DNA of 64,000 nucleotides from Mollicutes bacterium. Its GTDB lineage: Bacteria; Bacillota_I; Bacilli_A; Izemoplasmatales; Izemoplasmataceae. The DNA lies in contig PWFC01000039.1 of the NCBI GenBank assembly GCA_003554025.1, positions 1 through 64,000 on the forward strand, read 5' to 3'. Both the position numbers and the translations under genes were made by a program. The stretch's first letter is position 1. Every line of letters starts with the position of its first letter. Positions 57,088-64,000 of the stretch are shown here, in pieces. Below the pieces are notes generated by a model. It did not search any database, was not told the DNA's origin, and worked only from the letters and a program-made list of their open reading frames with translations.

Positions 57088-58188
57088 ATGCGAAAAACCA
57101 TGCTATTTTTAAGCGTTTTGACACTGTTTTTGACGTTGGTCGCCTGTCAAAGGCCGGCGGAAGTGACGTTTATGCTTCCCGACGAGGAGGTCTATGAGGT
57201 TCGCACCGTAGAAGAAGACGGCCGTCTGGCGTCTTATCCGACTCCGGTTTTGCAAGACACGTATTTTTTGGGTTGGTATACCGACAAGGATTTTACGACG
57301 AGATTTGACATCGAACAAGTTTTTGAAAACGACGCGACACTCTATGCCGAAACTCTTCCTTACGAGGGAGAACTCTTGACGCCTTTTACAGACCGGCTGA
57401 CGCTTGAACAAAGCCAGTATGAAAACAAGACTTTCCGTGACGACGGAATTGGTGAAGCGACTTTAAACAGCTGCACCGACGGCGACACGACGAATTTTAA
57501 CGCCCCGGGATTCGTGACGGTGCGCTATTTGAACATCGACACTCCGGAATCAACCATCACGATTGAACCTTGGGGCCCGGCGAGCAGCCGATATGTTTGC
57601 GACGTTTTGTCGGAGGCCGATACGATTGTCTTGGAATACGAACCGCATCCGGAACTTGGCCATCCTTCCGAACATCCCACAGTAGAGCGTACCGGAACGT
57701 TTGGCCGCGATCTCGCCTACGTTTGGTATGACGGCAGGCTTTTGAATCTTGAACTGATCGAACTCGGTTTCAGCCGCGCTTCGGCGACCGGCAATTCGCA
57801 GTACGGAGAATATCTACGCCTTGCGGATCGTAACGCCCGCATGACGGGGCGGCATATTCACGGCGAAAGCGACCCCCTTTTCGAACAAGATGTCCTTGAC
57901 GTCACAATCACCGAGCTTCGCGACAACACAGAGGCCTACATGTACCGGTTTGTGAATGTGGAAGGAACCATAACAAGCGTTTCGGGTTCCGACGATACGT
58001 TCGACCTATGGGATGGCGAACGGACAATCCGCGTATATTATGGCCATAGCACTTCCTCGAAGATTCGCACCGGCCACCAAGTGGCCATTATGAACCTCTT
58101 TTTGACCGAATGGCGGGGCAATTTGCAGTTGACGAACTTTGATTCCCGCAGAACCGAAGTCCTCGATACAGACGCCCCATTGCCATAA
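57088..58188 (+). CDS. Thermonuclease (SNase-like) lipoprotein with InlB-like repeat and OB-fold domain
   Basis: 366 residues. ATG 57088 behind GAAGGAATGA; earlier codons lack a ribosome site. Lipobox LVAC (Cys20). Residues 25-90 are an InlB-like repeat (DTYFLGWYTDKDF). The nuclease domain (about 120-260) keeps the staphylococcal nuclease residues: Asp131 and Asp133 (DGD), Arg146, Asp151 and Glu154 (VRYLNIDTPE), and Arg207 (FGRDLAYVWYDG). Residues about 270-360 resemble an OB fold (YRFVNVEGTITSVSGSDDTF, TGHQVAIMNLFLTEWRGNLQL). It is probably an active Ca2+-dependent nuclease that cuts DNA and RNA at the cell surface. Confidence 0.88.
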   Translation: MRKTMLFLSVLTLFLTLVACQRPAEVTFMLPDEEVYEVRTVEEDGRLASYPTPVLQDTYFLGWYTDKDFTTRFDIEQVFENDATLYAETLPYEGELLTPFTDRLTLEQSQYENKTFRDDGIGEATLNSCTDGDTTNFNAPGFVTVRYLNIDTPESTITIEPWGPASSRYVCDVLSEADTIVLEYEPHPELGHPSEHPTVERTGTFGRDLAYVWYDGRLLNLELIELGFSRASATGNSQYGEYLRLADRNARMTGRHIHGESDPLFEQDVLDVTITELRDNTEAYMYRFVNVEGTITSVSGSDDTFDLWDGERTIRVYYGHSTSSKIRTGHQVAIMNLFLTEWRGNLQLTNFDSRRTEVLDTDAPLP

Positions 58189-58217
58189 AAAACGCCCGCT
58201 TAATAGCGGGCCTTTTT
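58189..58217 (+). terminator. Rho-independent terminator
   Basis: CGCCCGCT / AGCGGGC hairpin with TAAT loop and T5. Confidence 0.85.
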
Positions 58218-58325
58218 ATGGGGATTGGCGCTTTGCGAAGCGTTGGACGGTTTTATGCGTCACCGCATCATGTGGTGCTTGTTTTGATGATGGAAAAGCA
58301 AAAAGGGATTTTTCCGGGAAAACGA

Positions 58326-58354
58326 TTGAAATTCGCGCGCACTTCATGTATAAT
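58326..58354 (+). promoter_or_regulatory. Promoter of tRNA-Ala
   Basis: TTGAAA, 17-base spacer, TATAAT, 10 bases before the tRNA. Confidence 0.7.
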
Positions 58355-58364
58355 TTCGTTGGTT

Positions 58365-58437
58365 GGGGCTATAGCTCAGCAGGGAGAGCGCTAGCATGGC
58401 ATGCTAGAGGTCACGGGTTCGAGCCCCGTTAGCTCCA
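58365..58437 (+). tRNA. tRNA-Ala, anticodon GGC
   Basis: Acceptor stem GGGGCTA / TAGCTCC; D arm GCTC...GAGC; anticodon stem CTAGC/GCTAG with loop ATGGCAT (anticodon GGC, reads GCC/GCU); T arm CGGGG-type stem around TTCGAGC. CCA is not encoded, unlike the Leu and Pro tRNAs in this window. Confidence 0.93.
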
Positions 58438-58452
58438 GAGTTTGCCGACAAC

Positions 58453-58479
58453 GCCGCACCGGAAACGGTGCGGTTTTTT
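58453..58479 (+). terminator. Terminator after tRNA-Ala
   Basis: CCGCACCG / CGGTGCGG with GAAA loop and T6. Confidence 0.9.
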
Positions 58480-58486
58480 AATGGGG

Positions 58487-58516
58487 TTTAAAGGACCGAC
58501 ATGCATGGTGTATAAT
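58487..58516 (+). promoter_or_regulatory. Promoter of the nitroreductase gene
   Basis: TTTAAA, 18-base spacer, TATAAT. Confidence 0.5.
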
Positions 58517-58546
58517 GAAAGTAGATGGAAATAGGAGGTTGATACG

Positions 58547-59272
58547 ATGAACGATGCCGTGAAGAAGTTTCTTGAAGCGACGAAACTGAAAAACATGGGA
58601 CCAACTCCGTACAAAAAGGGCAAGGACGCACCCCCTCTCGAAACGCCTTGTGAGGGCGACCGCATTGCTTTGCCGGAAGCAAAGTCCCTCGAGATTCCGG
58701 ACATCTCATTGAGAAAGGCCATCACCGACAGACGCAGCGTCCGCAAGTATGACGATAAGCCGCTGAGCGTCGAAGAGCTTTCCTATGCCCTTTGGGCGAC
58801 GCAGGGCGTGCACAAGCAAACCTCGGGGGTCACCTTGAGGAGCGTCCCCTCCGCCGGCGCACGCCACGCTTTCGATACGTTCTTGTTGATAAACAACGTT
58901 GAAGGGTTGAAACCCGGGCTGTATCGTTATATGGCTCTTGAACATGCCTTGGTGCCCATTTCCCTCGACGAGGATTATGGCGTTAGGCTCAAAGAAGCAT
59001 GCCTCGGGCAAAAGATGGTCGAAAACGCCGCGGTGACGTTCGTTTGGGCGGCGAACATCTATCGCATGTATTATCGTTACGGCGAGCGGGGCTATCGATA
59101 CATCTTTTTGGACGCCGGACACGTTTCACAAAACCTTTATCTCGTTGCCGAACAACTCCAATGCGGCACCGTCGCCATCGCCGCCTACGACGACGACGCG
59201 GGGAACGCTTTGCTTGGGCTTGACGGAACCGAACGCTTTTCGGTGTACATCGGCACCTTGGGAAAACGGTAA
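58547..59272 (+). CDS. SagB/ThcOx-type nitroreductase-fold oxidoreductase
   Basis: 241 residues; ATG behind TAGGAGG. FMN-binding nitroreductase fold: DRRSVRKYDDKPLSVEELSYALWATQG at residues about 63-88 (read as DRRSVRKYDDKPLS and LSYALWATQG), RSVPSAGARHAFDTFLL in the middle, and QNLYLVAEQLQCGTVAIAAYDDD near the end, as in SagB. SagB proteins oxidise azolines in ribosomal peptides, but no cyclodehydratase or precursor peptide gene is near, so a general flavin reductase role is likely. Monocistronic. Confidence 0.85.
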   Translation: MNDAVKKFLEATKLKNMGPTPYKKGKDAPPLETPCEGDRIALPEAKSLEIPDISLRKAITDRRSVRKYDDKPLSVEELSYALWATQGVHKQTSGVTLRSVPSAGARHAFDTFLLINNVEGLKPGLYRYMALEHALVPISLDEDYGVRLKEACLGQKMVENAAVTFVWAANIYRMYYRYGERGYRYIFLDAGHVSQNLYLVAEQLQCGTVAIAAYDDDAGNALLGLDGTERFSVYIGTLGKR

Positions 59273-59277
59273 GCACG

Positions 59278-59306
59278 AGGCGCCGGTCTTTCCGGCGCCC
59301 TTCTTT
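59278..59306 (+). terminator. Probable terminator
   Basis: GGCGCCGG / CCGGCGCC hairpin followed by a pyrimidine-rich tail (CTTCTTTT). Confidence 0.6.
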
Positions 59307-59335
59307 TGAATTTTTCATTTTCGCCGGATTTTTCC

Positions 59336-59363
59336 TTTTCATATCGGAAAAATTTGTTATAAT
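59336..59363 (+). promoter_or_regulatory. Promoter of tRNA-Pro
   Basis: TTTTCA, 16-base spacer, TATAAT, 9 bases before the tRNA. Confidence 0.5.
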
Positions 59364-59372
59364 ATAGTGAGT

Positions 59373-59449
59373 CGGGACGTGGCGCAGTTTGGTAGCGCAC
59401 TTGCATGGGGTGCAAGGGGTCGCAGGTTCAAATCCTGTCGTCCCGACCA
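59373..59449 (+). tRNA. tRNA-Pro, anticodon GGG
   Basis: Acceptor stem CGGGACG / CGTCCCG; D arm GCGC...GCGC; anticodon stem CTTGC/GCAAG with loop ATGGGGT (anticodon GGG, reads CCC/CCU); T arm GCAGG-TTCAAAT-CCTGT. CCA is encoded. Confidence 0.95.
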
Positions 59450-59460
59450 TTGATTGCAAC

Positions 59461-59487
59461 GACGGGGCAAAGTCCCCGTCTTTTTTA
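59461..59487 (+). terminator. Terminator after tRNA-Pro
   Basis: GACGGGG / CCCCGTC hairpin with T6. Confidence 0.9.
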
Positions 59488-59496
59488 TGGCGAGGC

Positions 59497-59525
59497 TTCA
59501 ACTATTGTCTTGCATGGTGTATAAT
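59497..59525 (+). promoter_or_regulatory. Promoter of the PHP lipoprotein gene
   Basis: TTCAAC, 17-base spacer, TATAAT, about 45 bases before the ATG. Confidence 0.5.
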
Positions 59526-59568
59526 GAATTGTTACGACATACTTACGCTGATACATGGAGGGTTACCT

Positions 59569-60684
59569 ATGAAAAAATTGTTCGCTTTGTTGTTGACGAT
59601 GTTGTTCTTTTTTGCGCTAACCGCTTGCAAAGGCGCTCCCGAAAACACCTATTTGACTGCGAACCCTTATGAGAATGTGGACTGGAAAGAGGTGAGCCAT
59701 GTTAAGACAAACTTGCACGCACACACGACCGAATCGCCTTGCGCTCATGCGCCTCCGCATACGGTGGTTGACTTTTATCACCATTTCGAATACGGCGCCC
59801 TTGCCATTACGGACCATGACCTCTTGACCTATCCGTGGACATTCTCGGAGATTCATGAAGATTATCAAGACCGGAACCCCGAGGAGTTGGGCATGATTGC
59901 CATCCCCGGAAATGAACTGACCAATCCTCGCGGAAACCATGACATGAACGCGCTTTTTACAGAATATGTGGCGCCTGATGATGCGACGGTCGACCAATGG
60001 TTCGAAGACATTCACGAAGAAGAAGATTCGTTTATGTTTTTCGCCCACCCGGGACGTTATTGGAAAATCTATGAAGACTATGAACCGGGTGAAGAGTTTT
60101 CTCCGGAGTGGTATTTGAACTATTTCGACTCTTATCCGATGGAAACGCTGGCCGGCATTGAAGTCTACAACCGCAACAATGTCCATATCTACGATCGCGC
60201 TTTGTGGGACAGGCTTTTGGTCGAATCGATGCCTGAACGGCCCATATGGGGGTTTGCGAACGACGATTACCACGGCGAAACGAAGACAAGGGCCATCCAC
60301 CATTCCTATACCCACCACCTCATCGACGATTCAACTTCCAAAGAAGCTTTGCGCCAAAGCATGCTTGATGGTGCGTTCTATGCCTCTTACACCCGTCAAG
60401 TCGAAGCTGTCGCGCCGAAGATTGCCGAAATCCTCGTCGATCAGGACGAACGTTTTATCGAAATCCAAGTGGACGAAGCGTTTGAGTACGACGAGATTCG
60501 CTGGATCAGCGGCGTCGATGAAGAAACCGGCCTTGGCGATGTCGTACATCGCGGCGAGCGTTTTGAATACGCGAGCTTTACCGGATCTTATGTGCGCGCC
60601 GAGATTGTCTATGAAGAAGGCGCCGCAAGAGAAGCGGTAACGCTCACACAGCCTTTTGGTTTCGTTGAAGAAGAACGGGATTGA
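59569..60684 (+). CDS. PHP-domain phosphoesterase lipoprotein
   Basis: 371 residues. ATG 59569 behind TGGAGGG; lipobox LTAC. Residues about 45-300 form a PHP metal-dependent phosphoesterase barrel: NLHAHTTESPCAH (first HxH), LAITDHDLLTY, the GNELTNPRGNHDMNALF motif, FFAHPGRYW, and ANDDYHGE near the end, giving the usual His/Asp/Glu metal site. A beta-rich C-terminal domain follows. Extracytoplasmic PHP proteins may hydrolyse phosphodiesters or nucleotides; the substrate is unknown. It suits the other surface phosphoesterases in this window. Confidence 0.82.
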   Translation: MKKLFALLLTMLFFFALTACKGAPENTYLTANPYENVDWKEVSHVKTNLHAHTTESPCAHAPPHTVVDFYHHFEYGALAITDHDLLTYPWTFSEIHEDYQDRNPEELGMIAIPGNELTNPRGNHDMNALFTEYVAPDDATVDQWFEDIHEEEDSFMFFAHPGRYWKIYEDYEPGEEFSPEWYLNYFDSYPMETLAGIEVYNRNNVHIYDRALWDRLLVESMPERPIWGFANDDYHGETKTRAIHHSYTHHLIDDSTSKEALRQSMLDGAFYASYTRQVEAVAPKIAEILVDQDERFIEIQVDEAFEYDEIRWISGVDEETGLGDVVHRGERFEYASFTGSYVRAEIVYEEGAAREAVTLTQPFGFVEEERD

Positions 60685-60777
60685 AAATGGCGTGCGCAAG
60701 GAATCGGTGGACAGAAAATTTTTGCCAATGCGCGCTTGCTCTTTTAACAAAATGCATCGTGTAAAGGAGTAAAAGAT

Positions 60778-61368
60778 ATGGACCTTACGCACATCAAAGA
60801 ACAGGCGAAAGCTTGCCTTGGCAACTACTACGGCATAAGCGTATTGGCGGCGTTTTTGCCTATGGCGATAATCTCTGCGGTGCAAACGTTTCCGTTTGTC
60901 GGGACTGTCGCCGCGGTGTTTTTGTTGCCGCTTTTCATAGGCGGCGCGCGCATCTTTTTGTCGAATTATCGCAAAAGGGACACTTCGATGGGGTAGCTTT
61001 TTGACAATTTTCAAGGAGAAGTGTACATGCAAAGCGTCGGCTTCATGTTTTTGCGCATAGTTTTCATCTTTTTGTGAACGCTCCTTTTCATTGTCCCCGG
61101 TCTTGTCAAAAGCTTTTCTTACGCCATGGTCCCCTATACACTCGCCGACGACAGCTTGAAACAAACCGACGATCCCATCGCGCTCAGCATGCGCATGATG
61201 GATGTGTATAAGATGGATTTGTTGGTGCTTTATCTAAGCTTTATCGGTTGGTACATCCTGTCGATTTTCACGCTCGGAATATTGGCGATTCTCTACGTCA
61301 ATCCCTATTTGGAACAAAGCAAAGCCATCTTCTACACACAAGTCAAAGAAGCCTACAAAGCGTCATAA
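60778..61368 (+). pseudogene. DUF975 membrane protein gene with two in-frame stop codons
   Basis: One frame of 197 codons runs from ATG 60778 (behind AAAGGAG) to TAA 61366-61368, interrupted by TAG 60994-60996 and TGA 61075-61077. Read through, the product is a normal DUF975 protein: MDLTHIKEQAKACLGNYYG front, helices, then LFDNFQG, FIFL-stop-TLLFIVPGLVKSFSYAMVPY and LSFIGWYILSIFTLGI. At the TGA site relatives usually have Trp (FLWTLL), so TGG to TGA fits; the TAG may come from CAG. Both changes are single G:C to A:T events. Since TGA ends other genes here, this is most likely decay rather than recoding. A strong terminator follows. Confidence 0.8.
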
Positions 61369-61371
61369 AGC

Positions 61372-61402
61372 AACGTCCTCGCCGAGAGCGGGGACGTTTT
61401 TC
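61372..61402 (+). terminator. Rho-independent terminator
   Basis: AACGTCCTCGC / GCGGGGACGTT hairpin with T5. Confidence 0.85.
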
Positions 61403-61415
61403 GTTGTGATTCGGT

Positions 61416-61444
61416 TTGCCAAAAAAGGGGTTGTGTTATACAAT
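61416..61444 (+). promoter_or_regulatory. Promoter of the glycerophosphodiesterase gene
   Basis: TTGCCA, 17-base spacer, TACAAT, 30 bases before the start codon. Confidence 0.6.
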
Positions 61445-61474
61445 ATTTTGTATTCCCTAAGAGGTGGTATGGCT

Positions 61475-63307
61475 ATGAAATTGCGTTTTTCAAACATGCT
61501 GAAACATGTTACGTTCAATTTCAAGACGCTTTTGCTGTTTGAAGTGTTCTACAGAATCTTGGGCGTTGTGGTGTTTTTCCCATTGTCGAGGTTTTTGTTT
61601 TCCCTTTCTGTGCGCGTAATGGGAGAATCCTACATCACCAACCGCATGCTATTCGATTACATCACTAGACCTTCTACCATCGGCTTTCTCTTTGTCCTGC
61701 TGGTTGTGTTGAGCGTGTATTTGGTCATTGAAATGATTTATTTGTCGCTTTTGTTCGAATACGGTTACCAAAAGGAAAAAATAACCCTGCGCGAATTGTT
61801 GCCTGCGGGTCTTTCGAAGGTCCGGGGCGTATTGAAACGCTATCATGCGTTGATGGTGCTTCCCGCGTTCTTGTTTTTCATTGTGGTGGAATTGCTGCAG
61901 TTTGCGGGAGTGGCCGCGACGGTCGCGCTTCCTCAATATTTTTTGGACAATCTTGACGCTCTTCCGTATTTGCGTTATGTCTTTTATGGGTTTTTGGTTT
62001 TGCTTTTTGTCTTGTTTGTCGAGACGGCGTTCATTCTTCATCAATTCGTTCTTGAAAAGAATCCACTTAAAACGGCCATTCGAAAACACCGGAACATTCT
62101 AAAAAGGAATCGCCTCCGGTTCGTTTTGGATTTCGGGGTCTTAAACGTCCTTTTGAATTTGGCGTTGTACGGGTTTTACATGCTGCTTGTGCTTTTGCTT
62201 GCGGCCATAGTCTTTCTCACATTCGGCCAGCAACTCGTCCTTGGCATCGTGTTGACCGTGCTTTACGCCGTTTATGTGGTTGTGGGGATTGTGGCCACGT
62301 TTGTGCTCATTCCCATCAATTATGCTTTGATCTATACTTGGTATAAGCGCAGCCATCCGGAAAAACAAACGCTTCCCGAGAAAAAACAATGGTTTTCCTA
62401 TCAAATGTCGCCTTTGAAAAAGTTGTGGCTGAAAAGGGCTTTCGCCCTCTTTGCGTTCGTTGCCCTAATCGTCAATTTCTTCAGCGTATACAGCGTCGTC
62501 GCCGCCGACCGCAGTTCCTTGGAGTATTGGCACCATCCCGACATCATCGCACACAGAGGCGCGTCAATGGACGCGCCGGAGAACACGCTGGCGGCTTTGG
62601 AAAAGGCGATTGAACAGCGTTCCGATTATGTCGAGATCGATGTGCATCTAAGCGCGGACGATGTACCGGTGCTCATGCATGATTTCACCGTTGGCAGGAC
62701 GACCAACGCCGTCCGAAATTTCCGTGTCGACGAGCTTACTTTCGAACAGTTGCGCGGATTGGATGCGGGTTCTTGGTTCTCCGAGGAATTTGAAGGAGAA
62801 CGAGTGCCGAGCTTGCGCGAGGCCATCGAACTCGTTGACGGCAGGGCGAAAATGTTGATTGAACTCAAACCGAGCGGCGATAAGATTGTCGAAGAGACGC
62901 TCGAACTGATGGAAGCCTACGATTTGTACGACGACGCCAAAATCATGTCGTTCGACCCGGACCACCTCAGACGGGTGAAAGAAGAGAATCCCGATGTGGA
63001 AACGGTGATGCTTGTCACGCGCGTTTTCGGCAGCACCACCGCATTGATCGGCAACGACAACTACGACCATTTTGCCATTGAAGCGACTTATCTCATGGAA
63101 AACCAAAACTTGCTCGACCGCATCCATCGTAGAGACAAACTGGTTTACGTTTGGACAGTCAATTCGGAATCCCGGCTTGAAACGCTCACCGAACTCGGTG
63201 TCGACGGCATCATTACGGATGTGCCCGTTTTGGCTCGTGAAGTCGCATACCGCAAAAACACATCGACAATGATGGATGAAATTCTTCGCTATTTGTTTGC
63301 GCGATAA
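61475..63307 (+). CDS. Membrane-anchored glycerophosphodiester phosphodiesterase
   Basis: 610 residues. ATG 61475 is seven bases behind GAGGTGG; the ATG six bases earlier is too close. Residues 1-350 form the GDPD-associated membrane domain (about eight helices, as in Firmicutes GlpQ-like proteins with a GPDPase_memb region). A short loop and one more helix lead to the GDPD domain (about 355-600): IIAHRGASMDAPENTL, YVEIDVHLSADDVPVLMHDF, MLIELKPSG and VYVWTVNSESRLETL, with the catalytic His and metal Glu/Asp kept. It releases glycerol 3-phosphate from glycerophosphodiesters, perhaps in glycolipid or lipoteichoic-type polymer turnover. Confidence 0.9.
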   Translation: MKLRFSNMLKHVTFNFKTLLLFEVFYRILGVVVFFPLSRFLFSLSVRVMGESYITNRMLFDYITRPSTIGFLFVLLVVLSVYLVIEMIYLSLLFEYGYQKEKITLRELLPAGLSKVRGVLKRYHALMVLPAFLFFIVVELLQFAGVAATVALPQYFLDNLDALPYLRYVFYGFLVLLFVLFVETAFILHQFVLEKNPLKTAIRKHRNILKRNRLRFVLDFGVLNVLLNLALYGFYMLLVLLLAAIVFLTFGQQLVLGIVLTVLYAVYVVVGIVATFVLIPINYALIYTWYKRSHPEKQTLPEKKQWFSYQMSPLKKLWLKRAFALFAFVALIVNFFSVYSVVAADRSSLEYWHHPDIIAHRGASMDAPENTLAALEKAIEQRSDYVEIDVHLSADDVPVLMHDFTVGRTTNAVRNFRVDELTFEQLRGLDAGSWFSEEFEGERVPSLREAIELVDGRAKMLIELKPSGDKIVEETLELMEAYDLYDDAKIMSFDPDHLRRVKEENPDVETVMLVTRVFGSTTALIGNDNYDHFAIEATYLMENQNLLDRIHRRDKLVYVWTVNSESRLETLTELGVDGIITDVPVLAREVAYRKNTSTMMDEILRYLFAR

Positions 63308-63321
63308 AGCATCAACGTTTT

Positions 63322-63357
63322 AAAAACGCCTTTCCGTTCGGAAAGGCGTTTTCTTTT
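63322..63357. terminator. Bidirectional terminator
   Basis: AAAACGCCTTTCC / GGAAAGGCGTTTT with GTTC loop, between two convergent genes. Confidence 0.9.
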
Positions 63358-64000
63358 ATTCTTTGGGTTTGTGAACGGTGACTTGTGGGAAAGGAATTTC
63401 GATGTCGTGGGCGTCGAGAATTTCTTTGATGCGCTGTCTTAACGCTCGTTCTACGCCCCATTGGGTCATGATTTTTGTCCGGGTCGCAATGCGTAGGTTG
63501 ACGCCGCTGTCGGCCAGTTCGGTGACGCCCAAAATTCTTGGATTTTCTAAAAGATTCTCATTATCTTCGCGGAGTTTCGGCAATTCTTGGCTCAATATTT
63601 CGATTGTTTTGGCGACATCTTCTTTGTAGGCGATGGAGAAATCGATGATGGCGACGGCTTCGTTGATGGAGAAGTTGGAAACCGGCGCGATGCTGCCGTT
63701 GTTGAATATGCGCACTTCGCCGCGAATGTTACGTACTCTCGTCGATTTTAAACCGATGTCGATGACTTCACCGGAGAAACCGTTGACATCGATCCAGTCG
63801 CCGACGTCGAAATGATGTTCGAAAATGATGAACAGTCCGCTGATCAAGTCGTTGATGAATTTCTGCGCGCCAAGACCGATGACCAAACCGGCGATTCCAA
63901 GACCGGCAAGCGCCGGACCGACGTTGACACCCCAAATCGCCAAAATAATCAACATAAGAATCAAACCGCCGAAATACCGAACGAGACTCAGCGTGATTTT
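63356..64000 (-). CDS. MscS-family mechanosensitive channel, 5' end outside the window
   Basis: The frame stays open to the right edge, so the N-terminus is missing; at least 214 residues are visible. The pore helix and first cytoplasmic strands are clear: LAGLGIAGLVIGLGAQKFINDLISGLFI (in parts GLGIAGLVIGLGAQ and FINDLISGLF), then HHFDVGDWIDVNGFSGEVIDIGLKSTRVR (DVGDWIDVNGFSGEV). The small-residue/Gly helix lines the pore in MscS. The C-terminal alpha/beta domain follows. It opens on membrane tension and releases solutes after hypo-osmotic shock, complementing the OpuA betaine uptake system. Confidence 0.92.
   Translation of the reverse strand, partial: KITLSLVRYFGGLILMLIILAIWGVNVGPALAGLGIAGLVIGLGAQKFINDLISGLFIIFEHHFDVGDWIDVNGFSGEVIDIGLKSTRVRNIRGEVRIFNNGSIAPVSNFSINEAVAIIDFSIAYKEDVAKTIEILSQELPKLREDNENLLENPRILGVTELADSGVNLRIATRTKIMTQWGVERALRQRIKEILDAHDIEIPFPQVTVHKPKE

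Noticed and set aside
61075-61077. TGA read as Trp, as in Mycoplasma
   Set aside because: TGA ends many intact genes here (for example uvr-like short overlaps ATGA in the importer and nadA-nadB) and Trp is TGG elsewhere; one site in a gene with another stop is better explained by decay.
1-64000. CRISPR array, insertion sequence, prophage or integrated element
   Set aside because: No regularly spaced repeats, transposase, integrase or phage structural genes were seen, and gene style is uniform along the window.

Overview
The window comes from a free-living, fermentative, Gram-positive-type anaerobe of the Bacillota/Mycoplasmatota branch. Genes carry strong AGGAGG-type ribosome sites and sigma-A-like promoters, exported proteins are lipoproteins with a lipobox (no outer-membrane proteins), and OpuA, UraA, PdxS, RocD and CyuA are of Firmicutes type. 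TGA is a stop and TGG encodes Trp, so the code is standard. Exported proteins are very rich in Asp/Glu, as expected in a saline habitat. Base composition looks close to 50% GC by eye. A wall-less or near-wall-less relative such as the Izemoplasmatales fits the lifestyle, but that is inference. No ribosomal RNA, insertion sequence, phage gene or CRISPR array is visible.

Layout. 1-4.1 kb: end of a probable phosphate permease, a broken acidic gene, a collagen/LRR-like lipoprotein preceded by a small upstream ORF, and an OFA-type MFS carrier. 4.3-9.4 kb: complete BMP-type nucleoside ABC importer (lipoprotein, ATPase, two permeases). 9.4-14.6 kb: small membrane protein, CPBP protease, uracil permease, diguanylate cyclase, DUF2157 protein. 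14.6-18.7 kb: ribokinase plus nucleoside hydrolase, then a frameshifted PAS-GGDEF-HD-GYP gene. 18.7-27.7 kb: YjbQ, ArsC-like phosphatase, GNAT, gamma-glutamyltransferase, OB-fold lipoprotein, MalY/PatB lyase, ornithine aminotransferase, membrane SAP protein, and a MoaD/ThiS plus ThiF pair. 27.7-31 kb: OpuA glycine betaine importer. 31-39.4 kb: second CPBP protease, P-loop protein, 5'-nucleotidase lipoprotein, divergent EF-G, a lipoprotein with PASTA and two barnase-like domains, another lipoprotein, DJ-1 protein. 39.4-43.2 kb: trimeric [FeFe]-hydrogenase hydCBA. 43.2-52.5 kb: RtcB, EamA exporter, tRNA-Leu, pdxS-nadC-nadA-nadB, tldD-tldE. 52.5-64 kb: YwaF-like protein, cysteine desulfidase, structured leader, PAP2 phosphatase, cyclophilin and thermonuclease lipoproteins, tRNA-Ala, SagB-like nitroreductase, tRNA-Pro, PHP lipoprotein, a doubly nonsense-mutated DUF975 gene, membrane glycerophosphodiesterase, and a partial MscS channel.

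How the genes fit together. Many genes suit life on external nucleic acids: surface nuclease, barnase-fold lipoprotein, surface 5'-nucleotidase, BMP nucleoside importer, nucleoside hydrolase, ribokinase and uracil permease. Ribose and amino-acid fermentation would yield NADH and reduced ferredoxin, which HydABC can vent as H2. The NAD and B6 genes supply cofactors for these pathways and for the PLP enzymes. cre-like operators near the nucleoside importer, rocD and hydCBA suggest shared carbon control. The most unusual items are the tandem degenerate barnase lipoprotein, the DUF975 gene with a TGA at a conserved Trp position, the structured leader before the PAP2 gene, the leader ORF at 2585-2677, and the two frameshifted genes.
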